A stretch of DNA of 64,000 bases, taken from the NCBI GenBank assembly GCA_009760855.2, contig WPIO01000027.1, positions 780,501 through 844,500 of the forward strand, in the 5' to 3' direction. The notes beneath the pieces are model-generated. The model had not been told where the DNA came from and made no database searches. It saw only the letters and a list, made by a program, of their open reading frames with translations. Below, piece by piece: positions 1-13,315 of this stretch. Position 1 is the first letter of the stretch; the number at the start of each line of letters is the position of its first letter. Position numbers and translations under genes: made by a program. The DNA comes from Cristatella mucedo. Taxonomy: Eukaryota > Bryozoa > Phylactolaemata > Cristatellidae.

Positions 1-185
1 AAAATGGTTATGTTCTCCATTTACTCGAGACAGCTGAGCAGGCGAATGGAGCTTCAGCAAATAGAGAGTATAAGGAAAGCTGAACATTAGAACTCACATA
101 CTATGTTCACCTGTAAGCATGAGACAGGAAATGCTGTGCAGGTTATTCCAAAAAATGAGGACATTTAACTGGAGCTACACACAAG

Positions 186-292
186 CCTTATAATAATAAT
201 AATGCACTTGAAAAGTGCCCTCAGAGAGCTCAGTCTCTTTCTAGGCGCTTCGCATTTGCTGCAAAGGGAATCGACTCATTAGAAGTTGGTGC
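186..292 (-). mobile_element. L2-A LINE, 3' end fragment
   Basis: Reverse complement of the L2-A terminus: trinucleotide tail (TTA)n, then the AAGTGCATTATT, GGCGCTTT-type hairpin and CCCTTTGCAGCAAAT block seen in the other copies. Confidence 0.75.
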
Positions 293-2157
293 CCAGAGCA
301 TGCCTGGAAACATTGATTCAATATTCACATCTTTCATGACCCAGATAAACATGCTACACAGCTGACCGGTCTTATTTCTGCTGAAGAGAAATATTCACGT
401 CAATACCGAATTATTGGATAAACAGCTCTGCTAGTTTCCTATTTAGTTTTGGTGTTATAAGGAGCCGGATTACTGGGGTTTAGGAGTGCGAATAGTTATC
501 TGCTTTTATTTAGCATGCTTGCGGTATGGTTACCTGTAAGATGTGCAAACTGCGGTGGATTCAACGCTACGAACGTCAAGGATAACGAGCAATCAACGCT
601 ATCAACACCCGGATTGGCTTATAAGATATTTGGATTACCAACCTGATTCCGAGTTACAAAAATAGATCGCTAGCTTTTAGGAGCTTCACAGCCAGCCGGG
701 TAAAAAAACTGCTTTTGAAATGCTGGCTTGTCATAGGTTTCCAAAACGAACACTAAGCCAGATAAATGCATACCAATCTATTTGATCCCTAAATTTATCA
801 TTGGAAAGACTAACAGGATGCCGTTACACTAAAATGTTTACGTATGAAGAGGGTTCGATCTCTGCAAGGTTCGACAAAATCCCACTTCCCATCAGGATGG
901 GAGGGAACCATGGAGACAAAATACTAACCGAATTAATTGGCAAAATCTTAGAAGTGCGAACGCTAGCTGTCAAAGTCACCTGAGCTAGCCACTCGTTCTG
1001 ACTGAGCGATAAAGCGTTTGTTTGAAAAAAGAACTGCTGAAAGAAATTGCACGGAAGAGCCCACAAACTCTAGTCTCGTCTTATTTAGTTTTACAAAGTT
1101 CAAACAATTTGGTTGGGTTCTCAAATTTGTGTGGCGTTTCTGTGTAAGTTGTCTTTTTGGTGTTAGGTTGCCACGTATGGGATTTCTGATGTTAGGTTTG
1201 ACTGGATGCAGTGTTAATCTTCCTTTCCTTTATAGCTCATCCATTCATTTTATTCTAGCATTTTGACATAGTCAAAATTTACAGTTTTCCTATTTTTAAA
1301 ATGTTAGGATCGTGTCGGGCTCGGAGGCATTTAAAATTTCTCCACCATGCACCTTCGGTGGAAATTTACCCTCCGTTTGACAAAGGACCAGGTTTATGAA
1401 CCAAGTCCAAGAACTGATCAGATTCTAAACTCGAAACTCCACTTTATGTTATTCCAATGGTTACACATTTACCTGTCGATGCGCCTCGATCTAATATGCA
1501 TTGAATCCTCCCAGTAGCATTTTTATATTGTTTAAAAATGTCCATGCTACGTTTGCTGGTAAACTAACTGCCTATCAGTCGTTGAGGAACTACGGCCCGT
1601 CTGTGTTTGGACTCCTACTAACGGCATTAGGCATCGTAGGCATTTGTATAGCGTATGCATGTCACACTTCTGCTGTGACAATAGTGAGATGAAACTCTAA
1701 ATGGCTTAAGGCTATGGTCTTGACTGGGAAGTAACTGTACACTGGTCTTTATCATCTAGGCTCTGACCATGATTGCTCATCTCCTTGAGCCAGCTACAGT
1801 TGAAGATACCACTTAGTAGATGCAGCCATGGAGAATTTCTCTGCTCTGCAAACCTCTGCATTGCTTGTGCCATTAGAGACACACCTCCGGCTGTCCGGCT
1901 GGTGCTCATACTTGTCTCAGGCGGCATACTTGATTTTCACTTGGGCTTGCTTACAGCAGCTGGCCTCCAGTAGTTGGAGTTGTTTGATCTTCTGCTTTCA
2001 TACTAGGATCGCATCGTTTGCCCTCACATGCTCCACCTTTCCTTATTTGCAAGGATACACTGCTTGCAGTTGATTAAAGTGCTACTGGCAGTACCACGGT
2101 TCAGATAAACATGCAGCTGACTACTGAGCCATGCTGAGTATGCTTCTGTCGGCCTAG
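293..2157. other. No gene recognised; intron 1 remainder of CerS A
   Basis: AT-rich with short chance frames only. The last 150 nt before 2158 resemble the intron before CerS B exon 2. Confidence 0.6.
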
Positions 2158-2284
2158 GTATGTGGCACAGCCGCTCGGCGAGTACTTGTGCCTGTCGAGC
2201 TCCCAGCCATTTAAAGCCGTGCCTAGCCAGCCACGGGAGCGCTACTATACCGTCAGCGAGCACCAGTACCACGATGTTATCAAG
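2158..2284 (+). CDS. CERS-like: CerS copy A exon 2 (N-terminal segment and linker)
   Basis: An acceptor ending in CCTAG precedes it and a GTGATC donor follows. It is 127 nt, the same length as exon 2 of copy B, and enters with one base completing an Arg codon. The 43-residue product reads (R)YVAQPLGEYLCLSSSQP and onward to HDVIK. By eye it shares about 24 of 43 residues with copy B, including VA.PLGE, LSS.QP.KA and the final HD..K pattern. The frame is open. The roughly 150 nt upstream also resemble the intron before exon 2 of copy B, so the duplication included intron sequence. Confidence 0.8.
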
Positions 2285-2409
2285 GTGATCACTTGCTAAC
2301 TGCCTAAAATGACTTGCTGGCACTGCCTCGGGGCAGCTCTCCGGCTCGTGAATTCGTCCTCTGCTTGCTCTGGCAGCACTCCAGCACACGTTTTTCTCGT
2401 TGCTTGCAG

Positions 2410-2516
2410 CGTCTGTCAGAGCAGACCAGTATTGTGGATACTCAGAGGTAGCTGTGGTTTCGATGTTTGCATAACCAAGAAAGGCCTAGCACTATGCAGA
2501 AGTTTATGGATGCTGC
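2410..2516 (+). pseudogene. CERS-like: CerS copy A exon 3 (homeobox-like), with in-frame TAG
   Basis: It has a TTGCAG acceptor, a GTGAGT donor and 107 nt, the same length and phases as exon 3 of copy B. The reading is RLSEQTSIVDTQR, stop, then LWFRCLHNQERPSTMQKF and MDAA. Copy B reads SERQLQRWYRRRRNQERPS at the aligned place. TAG at 2449-2451 takes the place of a CAG (Gln) codon of copy B, which is one C-to-T change. The basic block RRRR is RCLH here, which fits C-to-T and G-to-A decay of CGN codons. Splice sites and the NQERPS segment are preserved. This exon is the strongest evidence that copy A is inactive. Confidence 0.8.
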
Positions 2517-2984
2517 GTGAGTTAATGCTTTGAATATGCGTTGATGCATGCAGGCGCTTCTGGCACAACATGTGACCAGTTCAGTGCAGCTACCATCCTC
2601 ATTCGATTCCTTCGCTCTCTTCACCTGCCATACCTAGTACGCAGGAGTATCCGATCGCACTGTCTCAGTGAGAGCCACTCCTTGTTTCGAGAAGTTAGCT
2701 AGCACCAGTCACCCCCAGTGCTATCGTTTAAAGCTGTAGTAACCTTCACTGGCTAATGCAAAGAACCTCAGACTTTTTCAACTCAGTTTAAAGCATTAAA
2801 ACCACAGTCAAAATTGCCTTGCAACGGTTATATGTACGTTCAAGAGACTAATGCTGGTTCTTGTGGTTACTGCTCCAGGCCACAACAGTGAGTCTTGTCT
2901 GCTGGCATCCATCGTCTGCTGGTGCAGTCAGCCCAACCGTCACCCATATATCAAGGCATAGCAGCAAAATTAAAAAATACTCCT

Positions 2985-3142
2985 GATTAGAGAGCCTCTT
3001 TTGTATAGCGACACAAGAGTCTTGAAGACTATCACCACTGGTTGCAGTGGAAGCAAAGGATTGCCAACTGCAGAATTCGAACCCGAGACCTCGAGACCGA
3101 GTTTAGGAAAAGCCTAAACCTTACCTAGTATGGCATCATGGC
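2985..3142 (-). mobile_element. tRNA-derived SINE, degenerate
   Basis: Reverse complement of the SINE consensus: GAGCCTCTTTTGTATAGCGA, CACCACTGGTTGCAGTGG and the B box as GAATTCGAACCCGAGACC. It ends near TTACCTAGTATGGCATCATG. Confidence 0.7.
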
Positions 3143-5216
3143 AGATTCATCAATGCTGCCACTGAAGCACCGCAATGCTTTAAAATAGTCATCTTTGATG
3201 ACATTTCTAGTGAATGAGTACACAATGAAGGTGCTTTCTTTGAGAATCAGGGGTAGCTATGGACGCTATTTAAACAGGTTGATTCAACACTCCTAAAGTA
3301 TTTGCTTCAGCTCTGTAAGTTAACTCTTGAAATTAGCACATTTTGAAAAGTCTCGCATAATATTACTATATTTTTTTTAATTACATCAACGGAGCATCAT
3401 GAAAGCTCAACCTTCCGTACTGTAACTACATCCCATAGCTATATCATCTCCACATTCTCAAGATCAGACATGCCTGTGGAAGTTGTCCATAGTACCGTTA
3501 AGCGATGCTTACTGATCCATACATCTGAAACGGCTTGTAGCAAGGTTTTAAAACCGGTTGCAAAAAAAGACTATTTTGAAACACGTCTATTTTTCCAGTG
3601 CTTTCTTCGAACGTGTTTCCTTATATTTCTGCTCTTCACAGAGTTAAAATCCGTCTATCACCTGTACGGCTGGCTATTTTAGTGTCAGCAATTTATAGGG
3701 CCTTCTTGCTGGTCATTGATGGCCCTCATACTATGTGCTCATCTAATCATTCGACTTACCATAAACTCACAATCAAAGAAATGACACGAGAACTTCCACA
3801 ACATGTACAAGCATGCATGAGAACAGGCCACCGACGTCATGCTCACTTCTTTCATTCGTTGGAGTCGAGTTGCAACTGCCAATTCAGCTGCTAGGTTACT
3901 TTTGTGGCTGTGGGTGCCAGCTTGCACGAGCAATATTGAAAATAGCTTGCTCCGTAGCAAATTTGTGACAGCAAGATGCCTGCAAGGTAATGTGAATCTA
4001 TCGATTGAAATACCCAAAACCTGCCACCCTGGTTTGGCCCTGGGGTAACTTGCTCGCCTTTAACAACAATGTCGAGAGCACGAGCACAGATATAGAGAAA
4101 CATCTCTTGGATTGCCATGCAAATGAGTTTTCAGTAATTTTGTTTTAGTAATGTATAAGCTAGGGAACATTTATTGCTAGGTTACCAAAGCAAGCCACAT
4201 CGGAGCACCAAAAAAAGTAAGTGTCTCTTTATTTCAATCTGGTGCTATATGCGATAGAATGCAACGCCTCTTTGTCTGCTACCAGATGTGCTGAAACCGA
4301 ATTGCTAAAAATATTTTCCGGCGTGTGTGAACAAGGAGCACAGTGCCTGTGGTAATCTGCCAACGATTTACGACCATCGTGCTGAGCCAACCAGAGCCAG
4401 CAATCCTTAATAACCTGACCGTGCTTACTGCCCGGTGCTGCCTGTTCTTCCTAAATTATGCTGTGCATGCATATTTACCAGAAGCTGCACCTCGTTTTCC
4501 CGTGAGTGACGCCCGTGCATGTAGGCAGGCTTCATTTGGGCATGTAAGCGTGTTTCCCGTCCCTTGGGGTATTATGTGTTGTGATTTCTAAGCCTAAGTG
4601 GTCACATTTTCCCTTGGCAGAGAGAGTGGCTAGTAGCAACTTTTTTGCTGCTTCACGCCACCAGTTTTTGCATGCTATAATTCAAACGAGACTAATCCTC
4701 AGACGTAGCCACCTATTTAGGCTGTGGTGAAAACAATTTTTACTAAATAACACTGGTCAAATAACTTGGTAATTTCAGACGTGCAGTTACATTAGAATAG
4801 TAAGCAAACAACTAGGAATGAATATCTGTTAGACACGTTTCCTAGCCAGAGTCCAGACAGTCTAGTCCTGCTTGCCCACTTAACAGTTACCGATTAGCAT
4901 GCGTCTTGCTGTAAACCTATTAAAAAAACTTCCTGCTCTACTCTTACTGTATTGATGGGAAAGTTAGTTAGAGTGCTTCCCGATGTGGATTTTCTTGTTC
5001 ATTAAAAATTTTAATTGACTGTGCAACCAAATCTGTAATTATGGGCACACCTAGACTTCTTAATCAATATAAATTGCAGCCTTCAAAAGGGGCTCGACCA
5101 GCATTGTTATTGCTCCTTCTCCGACCAGTCTGGGTGTCCTGTTAGAAAGTGATCGTTTTTCCTAGACGATCACATCTGACCCTTGATAAACGTTGCCTAG
5201 TGTTTTAAAAATAAAT

Positions 5217-5372
5217 AAATCTTAGCTGATTAAACAGCTTTGTATAGCGACAGAAGAACCTTTACGGCTATTACCACCGCTTGCAGTGGCTATAAAGAAT
5301 CGCCCACATCAGGAATCGAACCCACGACCTCGGGACCGAGGTTATGAAAGCAACCGTCTTACGTAGTGTGCC
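5217..5372 (-). mobile_element. tRNA-derived SINE
   Basis: AGCTGATTAAACAGCTTTGT, ACCACCGCTTGCAGTGGCTA, then GGAATCGAACCCACGACCTC (B box reversed) and ACCGTCTTACGTAGTGTGCC. Full length for this family, about 155 nt. Confidence 0.8.
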
Positions 5373-7274
5373 TGTACATCATTGCAAATTTTTAGCTCGC
5401 TTATATAAAGATATTCATAGCAGTCCAAGTATTTATTTGAAATCCGACGTAGACTCTGTTAAACCACGACTACTTAATCTAGTTGGCATTTTTTTAAAGA
5501 AGCAAAGATATGCATGTGTAACTCACCATTTTCAGGTAATTGCTGTGCAATCATGCAATTACAGTCGGTAAAAATCTCTGGAACAACTTTTATTTATTGC
5601 TAATATCGCAGCATTCACATTTAAGCCCCTTTTCTCAGACATGAGCTTTCTTCAAATAATAGTTACCGACGTCAATCCTGACAAAATAATCCTCGTGAAT
5701 GACCTTTATTCCATGCTCTGGCTCCTAACGTTTAACAAATTGTAAAACGAGCTGTGTCTGACTTAATCACTTAGCTGTGCCTTTAAAGAATGACCAATGT
5801 GTGTAGAAACTAGTTTCAGTTGGAGTTTTTTTAAAGCCTAGCACTGTAACCACTGGGGGTTTATGTTGGACATCCGCCTTGGCTTCCTAATCCAGGCCTA
5901 AGTAGCATGTACGAACAACCGATGAACTTGTAGAACAACCGATGGCACGAGCCTTAAATAGTACCAGCGTCGTAATCCAGACAATGACCATTACCGTTGG
6001 CTATATAGCTCTTGCTTCAAAAGCTGCTCAGTTCAAATTTAGCGGCAAATAACATTGACCTTAGTCGAGGTTCAGCTATCAAGCTCATATTCCGCATTCT
6101 TTGGGCATGACACTATACCCTCCTATAGGAGGTTTGGTTACTTTTAGATCAATTGTCCGCGCTCCAGCGTGAATGGAGCTTGCAGCCACCAGATGTAATC
6201 TCGGTTTCTGATTCGAGACTGGACCTAAGCCATTGTGGAACTAAGCCGTTCTCGTGACTCTGGCTGTATCGTCATGGTACCGTTTGCCGCTAGCCATCGA
6301 CGGATTCGTAAAAACATTCCTCCATCTGTATTTTAATTACGGCCACTGGTAGCTGCAGTTAATCACCAACACGATAATTTCGTTCACCGTCACGTACATC
6401 TTTGCGTTCCAAATCTTTGACGTACCTGAAGAGGACTTATTGCCATAACACAGAGAATAAAAGTAGAGAACTAGGAAACAGACTGACAGCCCTGATGACC
6501 AAACAGGAATCCGGAACGGAACCAATTCTGCCTATGGTACCACACGTGGCAGTAACGTTGATCAGTGGAACGCAATGTAGGAATTATCTTGCGTTTTGAT
6601 CGAGAGAAACGAGAAGACAGTGAAAAGGCAAACACGCTTACTCGTATCGCAGCGGAAGATGAACAACTATTGACGTCAACCAAATCAATAGCCAACTCGG
6701 ACAGTTGATCTCAGCCACACATGTAGTAACTATAAAGAAACCATGGCATGGCCAAGGAGTTTTCTGTGCCTCTGGGAGGGCATACCCGACTATGCCCGAC
6801 TATAGGACTTGTCCTCTAAACCTATAATGAAGCTACGAAGAATTCAGCTCTGGGCGATATTCACATGTCAACGATCCGAGAGTTACCACTTTTGGTCATG
6901 TCATCAAACTAACCCAAAAAAGTCAATAACCATTATCATTTCCATGACAAGACGAGAGAGGCATCAAATTTCTAAATCAAATTACTTAATCTCATCCATT
7001 GAAGTCTAAACTATAAGCAGGACGGATGAAAATCATCTCAAGTGACCTCGAAAGTTCGCTTGGAGCCCATAGCTCGCTCAAATCTTGTGCAAACTGTACA
7101 CATCCCACAAATTGCTTGCTCAAGACGGTGCAGAGGAGCACGTGTATTCATCGATTATAATTTTCTTTTCAACACCTGATGAAAGCATCCCTATTTTTTA
7201 TTATAATTTATTTTTTCAAAAGCCCATGTAAGCACGGTATCGTATAATACGAACGAAATCTACGCAAACTAGTG

Positions 7275-9022
7275 AAAATGCCTAAAACCTGCTCCTACGT
7301 CGCATTGATCTGCTGCTGCCCTGCATAAATAACATCATTACTATGTCATTAGCCTCGGGTCATGTCCCATCACCTTTCAAAAATGCTGTAGTCAGGCCAC
7401 TTCTCAGGATAGCGATACTACACCAAGAGAACTTGAGCAACTACCGCCCAGTCTTCCTTCTACCATTTCTATCTAAGACATTGGAACTGGTCGTGGCGGA
7501 CCAGCTGAACTCATATATTGTAACTTCAAATCTTGCTAGTAAGTTCCAGCCTGGCTTTAGAGCTAATCACTCTACCGAATCAGCATCGCTTATGGTGTAC
7601 GATGAAATACGTAGAAATTCAGACATGGGAAAGAATCTCTGCTTTTTTTGCTTGATCTTTTGTCAGCTTTTGATACAATCGATCACCAAGTTCTTCTAGA
7701 GCGCCTCTCATCTCGCCTGGGCATCACTGGCACTGCTCTGCAATGGTTCAGGTAGTATCTCAGTGGGAGACTCCAGAGTATTGATGTGAATGGACAAAGA
7801 TCATCCGACGTACCTCTGAAATATGGGGTACCTCAGCGCTTCGTGCTAGGTTCAATTCTTTTCACGGTTAATACTCTGCCTCTTGCTGATGTGATTGCCA
7901 AGCACAATCTAGGCTTTTACTTCAATGCGAATGACACTCAGTTGTACCTTTGGTTTGATTCATCCCAGCCTTCGAGCACCTCGAATTCTCTCAACTCTCT
8001 TGCTGCATGTATTGAAAGACATCCCCACATGAATAGCAGCAACTTTTCTAAAACTAAAAGATGATAAAACTAACTTACTAGTTATGGGGAAACCCAGTGT
8101 GATTCAGAAATTAGAAAGGCTAAGGCTCAAGATTGGCTTTGCTAGCATATCTTCAATTGAATCTGCTCGAAATCGAGGTGTCATGTTCCAAGATGACCTC
8201 TCGTTTGACGACCACATCAGCTCCACAATCAAGTCTGACTACTTTCAGAAGCATAACATTGCTAAAATTCGGGCTTGTTTAGATGAGGATACCACGTCTA
8301 AGTAAGTTGATGCATTTATGACGTCACGTTCTGACTTCTCTAACTCACTGCTTGCAGGCCTACCGGCATGTGCAATCAGGCGATTAAAGCCTGTGCAAAA
8401 CTCTGCAGCTAGGCTTGTTTGTCGTGAGCGTCGCAGTCGCCACATCACACTACTTCTCGCTAACCTGCACTGTATCTCAGTCAAGCAACGGATCGACTTT
8501 AAAGTTTTGTCGCTCACTTTTAGGTCACTTCATTCTTTGGCTCCAGTCTATCTCTCGGATCGACTCCCCCACCAGGCCAAGCATCGTACCACCGGTTTTT
8601 CGGAATCCAACAGTTTACCAGTACCTCATATAAACCTCAAATTCTTTGGAAACGGTGCATTTAGTTCGTATGCTCCCAAAGCCTATAAATCACTCCCAAC
8701 TTGCATTAGAATATCCTCTGACTTGCCCACATTTAAAAAGAACTTACAAACACACCTATTTAGGACAGCATTTAGTGGGTCCCTGTGATTCGTCCTTTGT
8801 ATGCTTACATGGGCTGAAACTGTGCATGCTGTCACTAACCACACTTGCACGCTGACCCTGTGCACGTCACCCCGAACCAAGTTATTCACGTTGTTTATCA
8901 ATCATTATATTACTCAACATTCAATTGCGTTTCCCTTTGCAGTTAATTTTAACCGCCTAGAAATAGATTGAGTTCTCTGACGGCGCTTTATGAAGTCCAT
9001 TATTATTATTATTATTATTATA
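7275..9022 (+). mobile_element. L2-A LINE, longest copy, decayed reverse transcriptase and 3' tail
   Basis: Broken frames show reverse transcriptase blocks in order: [47 protein letters not shown] (motif A), YGVPQ, LADVIAKHNLGF, then NANDTQLYL at the active-site YADD position. Then come the LLANLHCISVKQRIDFKVLS region, the SLHSLAPVYLSDRLPHQAK block and the C-terminal FGNGAFSSYAPK...FKKNLQTHLFRTAFSGSL. The 3' UTR ends with a hairpin and (TTA)n at 9001-9021. The element is 5' truncated, with stops and frameshifts. Blocks are as in L2/CR1-group elements. Upstream DNA back to about 6400 may belong to it but is not recognisable. Confidence 0.85.
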
Positions 9023-10330
9023 AAATCAATACATAATGTGGCACGGATCAAACAATAGATTTCCTTATTACTATTTCAAAACATATACGAGAGTCACTGA
9101 AAGCTGGGCTCAAGTCTTGATTCTATCATCCACGCATGGACTAAATTAAGGTTCGGTAACCCTTATAAAAAACGAAAACATGGTGGTCAGTATAACCGGA
9201 CTCAATCTCAATCATAAAATTCCAAGACGGTCAAAGCAAACCAACTTACAACAACCGAACTGGCTGAAACATATTCCATCCTACAGACGGACAAACATGC
9301 AGACCAGCTGGTTAAATTAACACCTTGGTAACTTCTTTGCAGCCCTAAATCCAAAATCTGGCAAAAATTGCCAGCCAAAATCCATATTTCAACAACAATC
9401 TAGCAACTATATCAATAATACATTGAATGCCATTATACCTCAATTATCGTCTAGGCAAAGCACCTAGTCAGACTAGAAAGCTACGTACGAAGCTTGTTGC
9501 ATCACATCTATTTTAGGTAAATTTTTTATCAAGCTGATTAATTCAATCAGGTATCTTTGTTAAGCGAGCCTCGAACAATATGTAGGACTTTGTTAAGCTG
9601 AAACCAAAACCACCAATCAAAAGAATATCTAGATTATTTAACTGCGAATACCAATATTTGATATTCAAATAACTTCTTCGTCCTTGTATTACCTCTCCAA
9701 AAACTGACAGCTTGGATGGAGCTTCGAGTTTTGTGAGTCTAATTCAGACTCAACCCGAATCCGAGAATCGAAAAACCATAAACTCCTCATTTCTCTTTAT
9801 TTTCTCTTGCACTGTAGTTTTAGAAACCTGAATACATCCGAAGAAAAGCGCTTGAGAGTAGGCCAAGCATTATAACATATCAACAAATATGATTTCTCAA
9901 TATTTCACGTCGCTATCCTATTTCTAAAAAAATTCGTATATTACCTACTGGTCACGCCCAGGCAATTCAAGAACAATCGTTGCTCACGTGAATCTTTCTG
10001 GTCTATTCTAACACAATCCTAATCAAGCCAGCTAATTATTGCTCCTAGATTCTCAGTACCTATTTAATAAACTACCAGGCACAATAGTCAAACATGCACG
10101 CACACAAAAGCACGATTAATCGGCCAATACAATGACGTCAAAAAAAGACCGTAGTAGGTCAAGTGCTTCTCAAAGTATTCCAAGAGCAATCGGTGACAGA
10201 TACATTTTTCCTATGACATTGCACTTACACTAGCAGATATGCAACCCACACATTCCTACTCATGGTCCGTTGCGTAGTAAATCATCCGTGTCTGCAGATC
10301 GCTCTTCGCTTTGATCAAAGCAGGTAATCT
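9023..10330. other. AT-rich, nothing recognised
   Basis: No open frame above 60 codons and no repeat identified. Confidence 0.6.
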
Positions 10331-10670
10331 TATAAAATGTAATTTAATGTAGATCTCAGTCTGTAGCTCCAAAAGCAGAACAATTGTGTGTTACGCAGTA
10401 GAGTTGTGCATAGCCCACTCACAGCCTAAGCGGCCTTAGGTTTGCATTCGTTGGCCAACAGACTTCATCTTATGCAAAAAAGAGAATGCGAGAAGCAAAG
10501 CTGAGTCTGGAGAATAGTTGAGGTTGTTAGCAGTATGAAAATAGCAGCTCAGGATGGTTGGAAAGGATGTGCCATAGTCTGCAGCAGGAGAGAAGTAGTC
10601 GTAACCCCATAATCTTGAACGAGATTTCCACAGTGTAGGACTTGCAGAACAAAAGCTTCAGTATAAAGCA
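10331..10670 (-). mobile_element. L2-B LINE, 3' fragment
   Basis: Same order as 10815-11400: CTCAGTCTGTAGCTCCA, CACTCACAGCCTAAGCGGCC, then the GTTGAGG..GTTAGCAGTATG and GGAGATTTCCACAGTGTAGG equivalents. Tandem neighbour of the next copy. Confidence 0.75.
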
Positions 10671-10814
10671 TGCTTAGGTAACACCTGTTGCCATGCCGTG
10701 CTGGTGACTAACACCAACGTCATCGTCATCGTCATCGTCAGTAAGACTTGAGCTGTCGCCTTCACGTAAAGTGTCTAAATAGCTGGCTTTTCCAACAGCA
10801 GTCTACTTAAATGG

Positions 10815-11400
10815 CCGGCTGGTAATGTAATGCATCTCCGTCTGTAACTCCACAAAGTCATAAAGACTATGTGGGTGTTATGCAGGAGAGTTTTGTATAG
10901 CACACTCACAGCCTAAGTGGCTTTCGGTACGCGTTCGGTAGCTGACAGACTTCGTCTCACGCAACAAAGTGAAAGTGGGAAGCATAGCAGAGTCAGGAGA
11001 GCAGTTGAGGTAGTAAGTAGCATGGAAGTAGCAGCTCAGGACCACTGAAAAGGATGAGCCATAGTCGGCAGCAGAAGCGTAGTTGTCGTTACGTAAGAAT
11101 TGTGAAAGCGAGTTCCACAGTCTAGGACCTGCAGAGGTAAAGCTTCTGTCGCCAACGGTCTTTAAACGGAGGAGTGTAACAGCTAATTGATTGTCCACAC
11201 AGGACCTGAAGGCGCGAAGAGGCTGAAACTGGTGCAGCAGTTCACTTTCTCTCCATGCTTGAGCCTGCAAGGTAGATGAACAATAATAGAAATTCCGTCT
11301 GATGATGTATCTATAGCACGTAATTGCAGTGGTTGATGTTCTTTCAGCGCACAGAGATGTGAGCACACCTAAAAGATGCACGTTCCGTGTGCAAAAAATT
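10815..11400 (-). mobile_element. L2-B LINE, C-terminal ORF and 3' UTR
   Basis: The minus-strand frame reads FQPLRAFRSCVDNQLAVTLL, RLKTVGDRSFTSAGPRLWNS, LSQFLRNDNYASAADYGSSF and continues to CECAIQNSPA. RLKTVGDRSF.SAGPRLWNSL is the L2-type C-terminal motif. The 3' end carries TAATGTAATG, the start of the (TAATG)n tail. Confidence 0.8.
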
Positions 11401-12039
11401 TACTGGGGCGAAGGGCATGGCCGTGATCCTTTACATGACCGGAACCTCGATCGTGATCGCCGCTAGACAAAAAAGACGACGTCACTTCGTATTCTTGTCG
11501 GAAAAGTTATTTGGCTTCAAGTGTTCATTTTAAATCTCATCTTTAATTTAGCTCTTCACTCTTGTTACCTGATTAACTCTTGAAAATGTAAATAAGAATG
11601 AAATTCTGTTCAGAAGGTTCGCCCAACGCAAAATCTCGTCTGACGTGATGATGAGAAATTAGCACCCTGTTTCGACCACTGGCACCAGTGTGGCTCAGGT
11701 GATTATCCCAGAAATCCTCTGGAAATCTCTCTACAAAGAGCGTCCTATTTAGCAACCAGAATAGGTTTTTCCGTCTTTGTTTTTATAAATAGTCAAGAAG
11801 GAAGACCAGTCAATCACTAACTGATAGCACATAGATGAACGTACCTAACCAAGACGGAAAATGTATTTGGCTCAAATGCAAAACGTTCTGACAAATCGCA
11901 GGCGTCGCCTTTAAGGCGTCGTGTATCTTCCGTCAGATGGCTTCGGAAGTCTATGGCTGTGTACCTGTGTGTCTCTTTCTCTGAGTACATTAATGTGTGT
12001 GTTTAGCTTAACAGTGAGTCTCTCTCTATAAGAGAGACG

Positions 12040-12091
<52 letters not shown>

Positions 12092-12859
12092 TCTGACTAG
12101 TGCCTTGAATTTCGGCGTTGTTACAGAACATTTCCGTGACGAGCCTACCTGCGACTGGAAATGTTGTGCCAGAATGGAGCTTCTGATGCTACCATCGACT
12201 TGAGGCCAAGTGCAGAGCATGTCAATGTGGCCCTTGAACTAGCAACTCTAACATCTTATTACCAGAGCGCCAAATAAGCATTATCTCAATACAGCAAATT
12301 GTAACTACTAAAAAATGAAAATAGTAATGATAACAGTAACGTGTAGTTTCCTATAGCTCACTGATAGAACTTAAACTCACTAGAGGCACTTAAAAACTTG
12401 CCACTGAATTAGAGAAAACCAGGGATGATTGATTTGCAAGTATTTACACGTGCAAACGCAGTCAACTCCTTCTCATTAGCACCTCAAATCATGCATGTGA
12501 GTGGGCTATGAGACTTCGCACTGGTAATGCCATAGTGGGACTGGCACCGTGGGCTCGGAAGTTAAGTTTCCTTCGGAAACTGCTTTAAGGTCGATAGCCA
12601 TATTAGGAAATTGCTTCCACAGCTAGCCACCACGGTATATTCCTGATCTTGATTAGAGACTGACGACTGAAATAGCTTTCTAAATTTCTTACTAGCTCGC
12701 TGGTTCTGTGTATTCTATAAAAATGCTTTTAGTTTTCATTAGGTTGCCAAAAATTCACTAAGCCATTGCCGCAGATGATAATTGTGGCTTCAAGGCAAGT
12801 CAACAAATATCACATGTTCAACTATGTGTTCATTCGCTGAAAAAGCTGGGTTGCTCTTT
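11401..12859. other. Nothing recognised apart from the (GA)n microsatellite
   Basis: Chance frames only (11573-11755, 12026-12220). Confidence 0.55.
12031..12088. repeat. (GA)n microsatellite
   Basis: AGAGAGACGGT followed by an almost pure (GA)n run to 12088. Confidence 0.95.
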
Positions 12860-13085
12860 GGCTGATTAAAGACTTCAAAGCAAGCTTCTTCGGGAGACCC
12901 ACGTGGTTTACCCTTCCATTCTTCGCTCAACTGCTGCACCAGCGTCAGCCTCCTTCTGCCTTTGGTGCTCTATAGATAATAATTTACCTGTTCTAGCCCT
13001 CTGCGTAAAACCGTTGGCGACCCAAGCTTTTTTCCTTAGGTTCAAAACCGTGAAACTCACAGCCACAATTATTGGCAAAGATTAC
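12860..13085 (+). mobile_element. L2-B fragment, plus orientation
   Basis: It follows the L2-B C-terminal order: CTGCTGCACCAGCGTCAGCC, CTCTATAGATAATAATTTAC, then AAAACCGTTGGCGACCCAAGC and TTCAAAACCGTGAAACTCAC. Confidence 0.65.
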
Positions 13086-13315
13086 TTTAGCTGCTGAATC
13101 AGAAATGCCCTTTCCAGCACTCCTAACCTGCGAATTTCTTTTGCTGCCATCCTGACCCGGCTATACTTATCACTTTTGATTTGTTGCGTGAGAGGAAATT
13201 GAATCTTACCGTAGGCACAGAGACGGCTGTTTTGGCCGTCATTGCGTTGTAGAAAACTCTCGCATGGAACTTCCACGTGGTCCTTGTGACTTTTGGTCGT
13301 TATAGGCAATGATAC

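Larger units (their letters stand above)
2517..7274. other. Intron of CerS A without recognised exon (apart from two SINEs)
   Basis: Short frames at 3470-3894, 4343-4591 and 6337-6700 show no family motif. The first 150 nt after 2517 have weak similarity to the sequence after CerS B exon 3. The missing exon 4 should lie here or up to 24784. Confidence 0.5.

Noticed and set aside
1129-1175. Frame reading VWRFCVSCLFGVRLP, like the missing CerS exon 4
   Set aside because: It lies upstream of exon 2, has no AG acceptor directly before it and the phase does not fit; probably chance.
2706-2750. CYRL-like frame after CCCCCAG as CerS A exon 4
   Set aside because: The phase is wrong and a stop follows within a few codons.
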